From contig VGHV01000176.1 of the NCBI GenBank assembly GCA_016868095.1, positions 1 through 5,544 on the forward strand: a DNA stretch of 5,544 nucleotides, written 5' to 3'. Both the position numbers and the translations under genes were made by a program. This document shows, one piece after another, positions 1 through 5,544 of the stretch (the first letter of the stretch is position 1; every line of letters begins with the position of its first letter). Under the pieces are notes generated by a model. That model saw nothing but the letters and a program-made list of their open reading frames with translations, ran no database searches and was not told the DNA's origin. The DNA comes from Betaproteobacteria bacterium. Lineage in GTDB: Bacteria > Pseudomonadota > Gammaproteobacteria > Burkholderiales > Burkholderiaceae_E.

Positions 1-410
1 ATCGAAATAGCATCAAGTTGTTCACCAGCCTTCATAAGACCCACTTCGGCAGTCAGCGACGTGCCCGCCCGACCTGCGAAAAGCAAGGCGGCCACCACCG
101 GACCCAATTCACGAACTAAGGAGAGCGCAACCAGTAAGCCAAGCGCCTCTTCTGAACCATAGCGATTAAGGGTGTAATAGCCCTGAAGTCCGAGTACAAA
201 CCCAACGAAAAGACCCGACACAAGTGTGATGGCAAGCGAGCGGTTTCCTACAAAATGCAACTGGGCGAGCAGCAGGCGTGGTCTTGTAAACGCAGACCAA
301 AACAACATACTGAGCCTGGCATAAAAGCATGCCAGCCTGCCAAGTTGCGTCAATTGGCCAATCACCCAAGCGCCAAGTGAACGCAAACCGACCATCCCAA
401 ACCTGCCCAT
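1..410 (-). CDS. mlaE: MlaE, ABC phospholipid transport permease (partial, C-terminal half beyond the window edge)
   Basis: Translating the minus strand from ATG 410-408 gives an open frame of 136 codons to the window edge, with no stop. MlaE is the inner-membrane permease of the MlaFEDB transporter, which maintains outer-membrane lipid asymmetry by moving phospholipids between the inner membrane and the periplasm. The decisive stretch is residues 100-135, with the family core RELGPVVAALLFAGRAGTSL followed by TAEVGLMKAGEQLDAI. Residues about 58-76 are a hydrophobic segment ending in GLQGYY, also typical of the family. Family members are about 255-260 residues long, so roughly half is present. 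The start overlaps the mlaF stop by one base (TGATG), and a GGAG Shine-Dalgarno lies 8 bases upstream, so this start is well supported. A 184-residue reading frame overlapping this region on the same strand has no family resemblance and is a shadow. mlaD would be expected next, outside the window. Confidence 0.95.
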   Translation of the reverse strand, partial: MGRFGMVGLRSLGAWVIGQLTQLGRLACFYARLSMLFWSAFTRPRLLLAQLHFVGNRSLAITLVSGLFVGFVLGLQGYYTLNRYGSEEALGLLVALSLVRELGPVVAALLFAGRAGTSLTAEVGLMKAGEQLDAIS

Positions 411-1213
411 CAAGGACGCTCCAGTTCAAGAAGTACGCCCAGATTTGGCCCCGGTGCATGAAAAGGCACAGGCCCATGTTCGGTGCCGTCGATGAATTGG
501 CGCACGAAGGGATCGCTACTTTCTCGCATCGCCTGTGGGGTGCCCACCGCCATAATTCGGCCGTTACCGACAAGGATGATGCGATCGGCAATCGCAAGAC
601 TCTCTTCAACATCGTGGGTAACGAGCAAAGTGGTAAGTCCCAGCGACTTTGTGAGTCGACGCAATAAGCCTGCCACCGTACCAAGCGAGATCGGATCGAG
701 CCCTGCAAATGGCTCGTCACACATCAAAATCGGCGGATCGAGTGCGATCGCTCTTGCCAGAGCCACTCGCCTGGCCATACCACCTGATAACTCGGAGGGC
801 ATTCGCTCGCCCACAGCATGTAGGCCGACCGCGTGAAGTTTCATGAACACCAGATCCCGGATCATCCGCTCGGGGAGACGGGTGTGTTCGCGCAAGGGAA
901 AGGCAACATTCTCAAAAACAGATAGATCGGTAAACAAAGCGCCGGCTTGGAACAGCATCCCCATATGACGGCGAAGTGCTCGCAAAGCAACCTCATTAAG
1001 GCTCTCCATAGCCTGGGAACGCACACGAATAGAGCCACGCTGCTGTCGTACGAGGCCGCCGATCAAGCGCAGGATCGTCGTCTTGCCACTGCCTGAGCCT
1101 CCCATAATGGCCAGCAATTCACCCTGCTCGACGCTAAAACACAAAGCTTGCAAGATGGTTCGCTGACCGTACCCAAAGTCAACATCATTGAATGAAATCA
1201 AAGGCTCGGTCAT
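410..1213 (-). CDS. mlaF: MlaF, ABC phospholipid transport ATP-binding protein
   Basis: This 267-residue cytoplasmic ATPase powers the MlaFEDB phospholipid transporter; E. coli MlaF is 269 residues. All ABC motifs are visible: Walker A GGSGSGKTT at 38-46, Q-loop glutamine 89 in LFQAG, signature LSGGM at 142-146, Walker B ILMCDEP at 162-168 with D166 and E167, and the switch histidine H200 in THD. The MlaF-specific C-terminal tail begins after VRQFIDG (238-243) and contains GPVPFHAP at about 247-254. In E. coli this tail wraps round the partner subunit, and its presence separates MlaF from generic ABC ATPases. The ATG start (1213-1211) overlaps the antiporter stop in an ATGA, with no clear Shine-Dalgarno, so translational coupling to the upstream gene is likely. 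The stop overlaps mlaE by one base. No motif is missing and the protein looks fully functional. Confidence 0.97.
   Translation of the reverse strand: MTEPLISFNDVDFGYGQRTILQALCFSVEQGELLAIMGGSGSGKTTILRLIGGLVRQQRGSIRVRSQAMESLNEVALRALRRHMGMLFQAGALFTDLSVFENVAFPLREHTRLPERMIRDLVFMKLHAVGLHAVGERMPSELSGGMARRVALARAIALDPPILMCDEPFAGLDPISLGTVAGLLRRLTKSLGLTTLLVTHDVEESLAIADRIILVGNGRIMAVGTPQAMRESSDPFVRQFIDGTEHGPVPFHAPGPNLGVLLELERP
419..422 (-). promoter_or_regulatory. Shine-Dalgarno of mlaE inside the end of mlaF
   Basis: The minus strand reads GGAG at 422-419, 8 bases before ATG 410-408. This is good spacing for a ribosome binding site and supports ATG 410 as the mlaE start. The site lies in the last codons of mlaF, so mlaE can be translated by re-initiation and by its own loading site. 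Confidence 0.6.
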
Positions 1214-3276
1214 AACGGGGGCTTGGGGCCTGAGGCATTGGCAGTTGCTTGCTGAACCATCGATGGTCGCTCTTCGAGCAAGCGATCTTCAAGCTCTTGC
1301 AGGCCTTCACCTGTGCCTGAGAGGATGAGTAAGTCCTGCCCCTTCATCACTGCAACGTCCGAGGCTGCCATCCGTTGACCCTCACGAATAACCGCAATCA
1401 GCCGTGCCGCAGCGCCAGCGATTAATCGCGCAGGCTCTTGTTCGGCCCAAGCGGAATCCTCGGGCACTTCGATACTCCGAAGCATCACCGAATCATGTTC
1501 AATCAAATCGTCGTGCCGATCATCGGCTCCCTCAAAATAGCCCTGTAACATCTCATAGCGATCAGCGCGCACCTCTCGAACCCTGCGAAACACTTTGGGA
1601 AGCGAGACACCTGCAAGTGCCATCACGTGCGAGCCCATCATAAGGCTGCCCTCGATAATTTCTGGGATCACCTCGGTAGCACCAGCCGCTCGAAGCCGCT
1701 CAATATCAGCTTCATGGGCTGTTCGAACAAGCACCGGGAGCTTAGGGGCAAGTTCGCGTACCAAGTGCAACACCCGCTCAGCGGTTGGGGTGTCGTCAAA
1801 GGTAATGGCCAAAGCGGCCGCTCGCTGCAAACCAACCGAGATCAGGGCTTCCCGCTTTGATGAATCGGCATAAGCAACCGGCTCACCAGCCTTTGAGGCA
1901 ATGCGCACGCGGTCTGGGTCGGTATCTAACGCAAGGTATTGAACCGATTCACTACGCAACAGTCGCGCAAGGCTCTGGCCGCTCCGACCAAAGCCACAAA
2001 TTACGACATGGCCGCTACGGCCAAAGGCTTTGCTAGCAATTTGCTGCATGCGAACCGACTGCATCATCCAGTCTTGCGGCGAAAAACGCATGGCCAACCA
2101 ATCAGCGCGTTGTATCAACACGGGGGCAGCGAGCATCGATAAGAGCATGGCGGCAAGCATCACTTGCATGGTCGAACTTGGGAAATAGCCAGCCGAGAGA
2201 CCAAGACCTAAAAGCACAAAGCCGAATTCACCACCCTGGGCAAGCCAAATCGCGGTTCGAATCGCAATGCCCTCACTTGCCCGCAGCGATCGAACTAAAA
2301 AGGCGATCAGCAATGCTTTAAGGGGAATGATCAACACCAATAGCATGAGCACTTCGGGCCAAATCGCAGGCAACTCGCGCAAGTCAAGCTTCATTCCGAT
2401 CGTTACAAAAAACAATCCCAATAGAAGATCGCGAAAGGGCTTGATGTCATCTTCAACCTGCACTTTGAACTCGGTTTCAGCAATCAACATACCAGCGACA
2501 AAGGCGCCCAACTCCATCGACAAGCCAGCCGCATGGGTTAACCAGGCAAAAAAGAGACTCGCCAACAAAACATTGACGGTAAAAAGCTCGTGCGATCGCT
2601 GCCTTGCCACCATACGAAACCAGCGACGCATCACAAAGGGGCCGATGCGAAGTAAAACAAAGAGCAAGACGGCAGCCTTGAGCAGCGCTAAAGACAAGTC
2701 GTTTAACAGCGAATCGCCGCCCCCAAGCGCGGGAATCACGACAAGCAGAGGAATCACCGCAAGGTCCTGGAAAAGCAAGACCCCAAAAGCGCGCCGTCCG
2801 TGTTCACTTTCTAGTTCTCGACGCTCAGCCAATAGTTTGGTAATCAGCGCTGTTGATGACATCGCCAGCGCCGCACCGATCACAAAGCCGGTTTTCCAGT
2901 CCGCTTCTGCAGGCAGCAATCGGCTGATCATCCACGCTGGTAACAGCAGCAACATCAAAACCGACAAGATCAGTGTTGAACCAACTTGCAAGGCCCCCAA
3001 CACGAAGACGTGTTGCCGCATCGAGCGCAACTTTGCTAGATTGAATTCGAGCCCCAAGGTGAACATCAGCAAGACGACCCCGAGTTCGCCAAGGTGTTTG
3101 ACGACTTCATCATTGGCCAAGGCCCGCGACAGCCAGGGCCCGAGCGTCACCCCAACAAAGAGGTAAGCAACCAGGGGAGGTTGGCCGAGTTTGCGCAAAA
3201 CGACCACCGCAGCGGTAACCGCGAGCATGAGGCCGAGCGCGAGCTCAAAAAGACCGGGGTTTGTATACTCAGACAT
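1210..3276 (-). CDS. kefC: CPA2-family monovalent cation:proton antiporter (KefB/KefC-like) with RCK domains
   Basis: This is a 688-residue inner-membrane antiporter, probably exchanging K+ (or Na+) for H+. Residues about 5-390 form the Na+/H+-exchanger domain with about 12 hydrophobic segments. It has the Kef hallmark LFQDLAVIPLL at 168-178 (the Q170-D171 pair) and the loop ETEF...E275-D-D277...PFRDLLLGLFF (267-290), which matches the regulatory loop of E. coli KefC. Residues 421-540 are an RCK_N/TrkA-N nucleotide-binding fold with GFGRSG at 428-433 and an acidic residue ending strand 2 (D451). Residues about 590-670 resemble an RCK_C/TrkA-C domain. E. coli KefC is shorter (about 620 residues) and lacks a clear RCK_C, so the exact subfamily (KefB, KefC or YbaL-like) and the transported ion are uncertain. 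No KefF/KefG-type quinone reductase partner is adjacent. ATG 3276 is chosen; GTG 3279 would add one residue. It heads the minus-strand unit with mlaF. Confidence 0.9.
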   Translation of the reverse strand: MSEYTNPGLFELALGLMLAVTAAVVVLRKLGQPPLVAYLFVGVTLGPWLSRALANDEVVKHLGELGVVLLMFTLGLEFNLAKLRSMRQHVFVLGALQVGSTLILSVLMLLLLPAWMISRLLPAEADWKTGFVIGAALAMSSTALITKLLAERRELESEHGRRAFGVLLFQDLAVIPLLVVIPALGGGDSLLNDLSLALLKAAVLLFVLLRIGPFVMRRWFRMVARQRSHELFTVNVLLASLFFAWLTHAAGLSMELGAFVAGMLIAETEFKVQVEDDIKPFRDLLLGLFFVTIGMKLDLRELPAIWPEVLMLLVLIIPLKALLIAFLVRSLRASEGIAIRTAIWLAQGGEFGFVLLGLGLSAGYFPSSTMQVMLAAMLLSMLAAPVLIQRADWLAMRFSPQDWMMQSVRMQQIASKAFGRSGHVVICGFGRSGQSLARLLRSESVQYLALDTDPDRVRIASKAGEPVAYADSSKREALISVGLQRAAALAITFDDTPTAERVLHLVRELAPKLPVLVRTAHEADIERLRAAGATEVIPEIIEGSLMMGSHVMALAGVSLPKVFRRVREVRADRYEMLQGYFEGADDRHDDLIEHDSVMLRSIEVPEDSAWAEQEPARLIAGAAARLIAVIREGQRMAASDVAVMKGQDLLILSGTGEGLQELEDRLLEERPSMVQQATANASGPKPPL
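3264..3269 (+). promoter_or_regulatory. Candidate -10 box for the kdsD-lpt operon
   Basis: TATACT matches the sigma-70 -10 consensus at 5 of 6 positions and would place the transcript start near 3276, about 30 bases before kdsD. It lies within the first codons of the antiporter gene. No recognisable -35 hexamer occurs 16-18 bases upstream (GAGCTC at 3241-3246 is a poor match), so this is only a candidate. Confidence 0.25.
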
Positions 3277-3307
3277 CACGCCATTCTAGGCCCCGATCAA
3301 GGAATCC
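3277..3307. promoter_or_regulatory. 31-bp divergent intergenic gap between the antiporter and kdsD
   Basis: This is the only true non-coding spacer in the window. It separates the divergent starts of the antiporter (ATG 3276, minus) and kdsD (ATG 3308, plus). It is too short to hold two full promoters, so -35 elements must lie inside the opposite coding region. On the minus strand TAGAAT (3288-3283) resembles a -10 box but lies too close to the antiporter start and has no -35 partner. No operator palindrome was seen. Confidence 0.5.
3299..3304 (+). promoter_or_regulatory. Shine-Dalgarno of kdsD
   Basis: AAGGAA lies just before ATG 3308, with 3 bases between its last base and the start codon. 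The spacing is short but acceptable, and it supports ATG 3308 as the kdsD start. Confidence 0.5.
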
Positions 3308-4318
3308 ATGCCCAAGCCCGTACACGACCCTCTAAGGCTTATCGCCTCAGCGCGCGAGGCCCTTGGGATTCAAGCTCAAGCACTCGAAGAACTCGCGGCG
3401 GGTTTTGAGGCAGACCCTCAAAGCCCACGTAGTGCGGAGCTGATCAAGGCCTGCGAGATGCTGCTTGCCTGCAAAGGTAAGGTGATTGCGACCGGGATGG
3501 GCAAATCGGGCCATGTTGCCCATAAAATCGCAGCGACGCTTGCATCGACGGGTACACCGGCTTTTTTCTTGCATCCCGCAGAAGCCAGCCACGGCGACCT
3601 TGGTATGGTGACCGCTCAGGACTTAGTGCTCGCACTTTCAAACTCTGGCCAGACTGAGGAGATTGTGCGGATTTTGCCGCTGCTTAAGCGGCGCGGTACA
3701 GCGCTTATTGCCATGACGGGCGATGCGCAATCGACCCTCGCGCTCCAATCCGATGTGCATGTTCTGGTCAAGGTTACTCGCGAAGCCTGCCCACTCAACC
3801 TCGCACCGACCGCGAGCACGACGGCTGCAATGGCCATGGGCGATGCAATTGCTGTCACCTTGCTCGAGGCCAGAGGCTTTAATGCCGAGCAGTTTGCGCT
3901 CTCGCATCCGGGCGGTGCGCTGGGTCGCCGATTGCTTACGATGGTGGGCGATCTGATGCGAACCGGCGATGCTATTCCCTCGGTTGATCGTGAAGCCGAC
4001 ACCAAGGCTGCGGTGATTGAAATGACCAAAAAGCGGCTCGGCATGACAGCTGTTGTTGATCAGCAACAACGCGCCGTCGGCATTTTCACCGATGGCGACT
4101 TAAGACGAGCGCTGGAAACTGGAAGCGATTTTCTAAGCCAGCCCATCGCCCAATGGATGCACCCCAATCCGGCCTGTTTAGGCCCGCAAGCCTTGGCAAG
4201 CGAAGCAGCGCATATGATGGAATCAAGGCGTATTACCCAAGTCTTGGTGACCGATGCCAAGGGCATCTTGGTCGGTGCGCTCAATATTCATGATTTGTTG
4301 CAAGCTGGGGTGGTTTGA
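3308..4318 (+). CDS. kdsD: KdsD, D-arabinose 5-phosphate isomerase (SIS + tandem CBS)
   Basis: This 336-residue cytoplasmic enzyme interconverts ribulose 5-phosphate and arabinose 5-phosphate, the first committed step to Kdo, the sugar joining lipid A to the LPS core. The SIS domain spans about 40-185: GMGKSG at 63-68, HPAEASHGDLGM at 89-100 and SNSGQTEE at 111-118. The CBS pair spans about 210-333, with MTAVVD at 246-251 and TDGDLRRALE at 261-270. Aligned with a constant offset of 7 to E. coli KdsD, the reported active-site residues K59, E111, E152 and H193 fall on K66, E118, E159 and H200 (in ALSHPGGALGR), so activity is expected. The length is normal (E. coli 328). It heads the plus-strand operon; its TGA overlaps the lptC ATG by one base. 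KpsF and GutQ are paralogues with the same fold, but the lptC-lptA neighbourhood argues for the housekeeping KdsD. The kdsC gene that usually follows is absent. Confidence 0.96.
   Translation: MPKPVHDPLRLIASAREALGIQAQALEELAAGFEADPQSPRSAELIKACEMLLACKGKVIATGMGKSGHVAHKIAATLASTGTPAFFLHPAEASHGDLGMVTAQDLVLALSNSGQTEEIVRILPLLKRRGTALIAMTGDAQSTLALQSDVHVLVKVTREACPLNLAPTASTTAAMAMGDAIAVTLLEARGFNAEQFALSHPGGALGRRLLTMVGDLMRTGDAIPSVDREADTKAAVIEMTKKRLGMTAVVDQQQRAVGIFTDGDLRRALETGSDFLSQPIAQWMHPNPACLGPQALASEAAHMMESRRITQVLVTDAKGILVGALNIHDLLQAGVV
4307..4313 (+). promoter_or_regulatory. Possible Shine-Dalgarno of lptC inside the kdsD end
   Basis: GGGGTGG lies 4 bases before ATG 4318. It is purine-rich and anti-SD-like but not a perfect match. 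It supports ATG 4318 over the TTG three bases upstream, together with coupling through the TGATG overlap. Confidence 0.35.
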
Positions 4319-4953
4319 TGACGCCCCAATCTCGATTTAGATTCTTGAAGCACCGACTTAGCTGGTCGCAAGTCGGGCTTTTGGTAAGCCTTTTGGTGGT
4401 CGCTGGTTCAAGCGCCTACCTCGCCTTACAACTTGCGGGCAGACAGGACGCCAAACAGACCACACTGGCCCGCGGGCAAGCTGACTACTACGCTAGCACG
4501 GTGCACATGTTGCGCTATAACCATGAGGGCCTTGCGTCGATGCAATTGCGAGCGGATCGACTCGAGCATGTGCCTGATCGCGAGCAACTTAAGCTTATCG
4601 AGCCAAAACTGTGGTTGAGCTCTGCGGACAGTCACACCCAAATTTCAGCCCGCGAAGGGATGACAAGCGACGATGGGCAGTCAGCAAGCCTAAGCGGGTC
4701 GGTCGTTATTGTTCGTAAAACGCTACAAACGCCCAGTTTGCAAATTCAAAGCGAAAGGGCCCTGATTGATGCGAGCAAAGAGCGTATCGAGTTGCCCGAT
4801 GAGGTCCGCATTGAACAAGGCGAGCGTTGGGTGACCGGCAGGCAGCTTGTGCTCGATCAGGCAGAAAAACAATTGCGGCTAGGAGCCAGGGTGCAAGCCT
4901 TCTTCCCTGCAAGCCAAAACGAGTCCCTCCATGCGGGCAGAGCGAAACCATGA
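4318..4953 (+). CDS. lptC: LptC, LPS export inner-membrane-anchored periplasmic protein
   Basis: This 211-residue bitopic protein takes LPS from the LptB2FG extractor and passes it to LptA. A short basic N-terminus (residues 1-16) precedes one membrane segment at about 18-39, leaving the rest in the periplasm. The periplasmic part fits the LptC/YrbK jellyroll: an early block with YYASTVHMLRYNHEGL at 57-72 and LRADRLEH at 77-84, then SLSGSVVIVR at 124-133, SERALIDASKERIELPDEVR at 145-164 and a closing strand GRQLVLDQAEKQLRL at 174-188. These repeats of short beta strands are typical. E. coli LptC is 191 residues; the C-terminal tail here (about 196-211) is a little longer and low in structure. 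The start is ATG 4318, with TTG 4315 as an in-frame alternative adding one residue. The stop overlaps lptA in an ATGA. Sequence divergence within this family is high, so the call leans on motifs plus position between kdsD and lptA. Confidence 0.93.
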   Translation: MTPQSRFRFLKHRLSWSQVGLLVSLLVVAGSSAYLALQLAGRQDAKQTTLARGQADYYASTVHMLRYNHEGLASMQLRADRLEHVPDREQLKLIEPKLWLSSADSHTQISAREGMTSDDGQSASLSGSVVIVRKTLQTPSLQIQSERALIDASKERIELPDEVRIEQGERWVTGRQLVLDQAEKQLRLGARVQAFFPASQNESLHAGRAKP

Positions 4954-5513
4954 GTCAAGCACTTAGGATTAAAACCCTTTGCCTTAGCCTGGTGCTTGGG
5001 CTTGTGAGCCCTTCACTATTTGCTGAGCGTGCTGACCGAACAAAACCTATGACGGTCGAGGCGGACCATTTCGTACACGATGAAGCCCGTCGCATCAGCA
5101 AATTTCAAGGCAAAGTAATACTTACCAAGGGTAGTTTGCAAATCCGTGCCGATGAGATCGAAGTCATCGAAGATCAAGAAGGCTATCAATCGGCCACCGC
5201 GCTTGGCAAACCCGTTGAGTTCAGACAAAAACGCGAAGCGGTCAACGAAATGATCGAAGGCCAAGCTCGAAAACTCTTTTACTCAGCACGTGATGAGATC
5301 GTGCGACTCGAGGATGCCGCTGAAATGCGACGTGCCGTTGAGGGAAAAGCTGCGGATCTTATGCAAGGCGAACTCATCGTCTATGACAGCCGCAAAGAGC
5401 GCTACGAGGTTAATCGCGCTGGATCACCAACAACAAGCAGTTCATCGCAGGCTTCAAATCCCTCCGGACGTGTTCGGGTCGTGATACAGCCAAAGGCCGA
5501 AAGTAAGCCCTAA
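4950..5513 (+). CDS. lptA: LptA, periplasmic LPS transport bridge protein
   Basis: This 187-residue soluble periplasmic protein oligomerises between LptC and LptD and carries LPS to the outer membrane. Residues 1-25 are a Sec signal peptide: basic R6 and K8, a hydrophobic core, and probable cleavage after SPSLFA. The OstA/LptA domain covers about 33-152, with MTVEADHFVHDE (34-45), ISKFQGKVILTKGSLQIRAD (49-68), EMIEGQARKLFYS (100-112) and MQGELIVYDSRKERYEV (138-154). A Ser/Thr/Pro-rich linker (159-172) leads to a short tail RVRVVIQPK. The frame is open further upstream to 4827, but ATG 4950 is chosen because it sits directly before the signal peptide and overlaps the lptC stop by four bases (ATGA). 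The Shine-Dalgarno is weak, so coupling to lptC is likely. Length matches E. coli LptA (185). Confidence 0.96.
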   Translation: MSQALRIKTLCLSLVLGLVSPSLFAERADRTKPMTVEADHFVHDEARRISKFQGKVILTKGSLQIRADEIEVIEDQEGYQSATALGKPVEFRQKREAVNEMIEGQARKLFYSARDEIVRLEDAAEMRRAVEGKAADLMQGELIVYDSRKERYEVNRAGSPTTSSSSQASNPSGRVRVVIQPKAESKP

Positions 5514-5544
5514 TGGCTTCTTCACAAGTCTTTTTGCAGGCCCG
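5513..5544 (+). CDS. lptB: Probable LptB, LPS export ABC ATPase (first 10 codons only)
   Basis: An ATG at 5513-5515 overlaps the lptA TAA by one base (TAATG) and opens a frame reading MASSQVFLQA to the window edge. That is too short for any domain. The call rests on gene order: lptB follows lptA in most proteobacteria, and short N-termini leading into an aliphatic first strand are usual for this ATPase. LptB would hydrolyse ATP to extract LPS from the inner membrane with LptFG. Nothing in the ten residues excludes another product. Confidence 0.7.
   Translation, partial: MASSQVFLQA

Noticed and set aside
166..720. A 184-codon minus-strand frame overlapping mlaE and mlaF
   Set aside because: It is in a different frame from both genes, is rich in Trp, Cys and His, and has no family motif. 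The real mlaE frame across 1-410 is unmistakable.
744..2599. Two copies of the octamer palindrome GCGATCGC (744-751 and 2592-2599)
   Set aside because: The octamer resembles the cyanobacterial HIP1 core, but two copies in 5.5 kb, both inside coding sequence, and a clearly proteobacterial gene set give no support for a HIP1-like repeat system.
2267..3166. A 299-codon open frame on the plus strand, antisense to the antiporter
   Set aside because: Its translation is rich in Ser, Lys, Asn and Thr with no recognisable domain. It lies wholly opposite a clear antiporter coding region with conserved motifs; a long antisense frame is expected from that gene's codon bias.
3676..3692. Hairpin GCCGCT / AGCGGC in kdsD
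   Set aside because: It is a short GC-rich stem inside conserved coding sequence with no U-tract, as expected by chance from Pro-Leu-Leu-Lys-Arg-Arg codons.
3616..4069. Two minus-strand frames of about 142 codons opposite kdsD
   Set aside because: They are antisense to the conserved SIS and CBS coding region, with no domain, no ribosome binding site and low-complexity composition, so they are shadows.
4827..4949. Upstream extension of the lptA frame to 4827
   Set aside because: It would put 41 residues before an obvious signal peptide and overlap lptC deeply. ATG 4950 with its ATGA overlap is the better start.

Overview
The window carries a compact block of Gram-negative envelope genes with almost no non-coding DNA. 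It suggests a proteobacterium, most likely a betaproteobacterium of the Burkholderiales type. The reasons are: LptC, LptA and KdsD (Kdo/LPS biogenesis) are present; MlaF ends in the proteobacterial C-terminal tail; a long Kef-type antiporter with a C-terminal RCK_C-like region sits beside kdsD; and GC content is moderate, roughly the mid-50s % by eye. The genus cannot be named from this sequence.

Minus-strand half (positions 3276 down to 1): a CPA2-family cation:proton antiporter (KefB/KefC-like), then mlaF (phospholipid-transport ATPase), then mlaE (its permease, cut by the window edge after 136 codons). The antiporter stop overlaps the mlaF start (ATGA), and the mlaF stop overlaps the mlaE start (TGATG). 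The three genes therefore read as one translationally coupled unit that probably continues into mlaD and further mla genes outside the window.

Plus-strand half (3308 to the right edge): kdsD (arabinose-5-phosphate isomerase, first step towards Kdo), lptC and lptA (LPS transport bridge across the periplasm), and the first ten codons of a gene in the place of lptB (Lpt ATPase). Every junction overlaps by 1 or 4 bases. The usual kdsC (Kdo-8-phosphate phosphatase) between kdsD and lptC is absent, which is the clearest departure from the textbook order.

The two halves diverge from a gap of only 31 bp, so their promoters must lie partly inside coding sequence. Functionally the window joins two outer-membrane lipid systems: Mla for phospholipid asymmetry, and Kdo synthesis plus Lpt for LPS assembly. 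An ion antiporter sits between them. E. coli has the same theme (mla genes divergent from yrbG-kdsD-kdsC-lptC-lptA-lptB), but its antiporter, YrbG, is from an unrelated family and faces the other way. I found no mobile element, CRISPR array, RNA gene or undescribed system. The points of interest concern gene order and missing or swapped parts.
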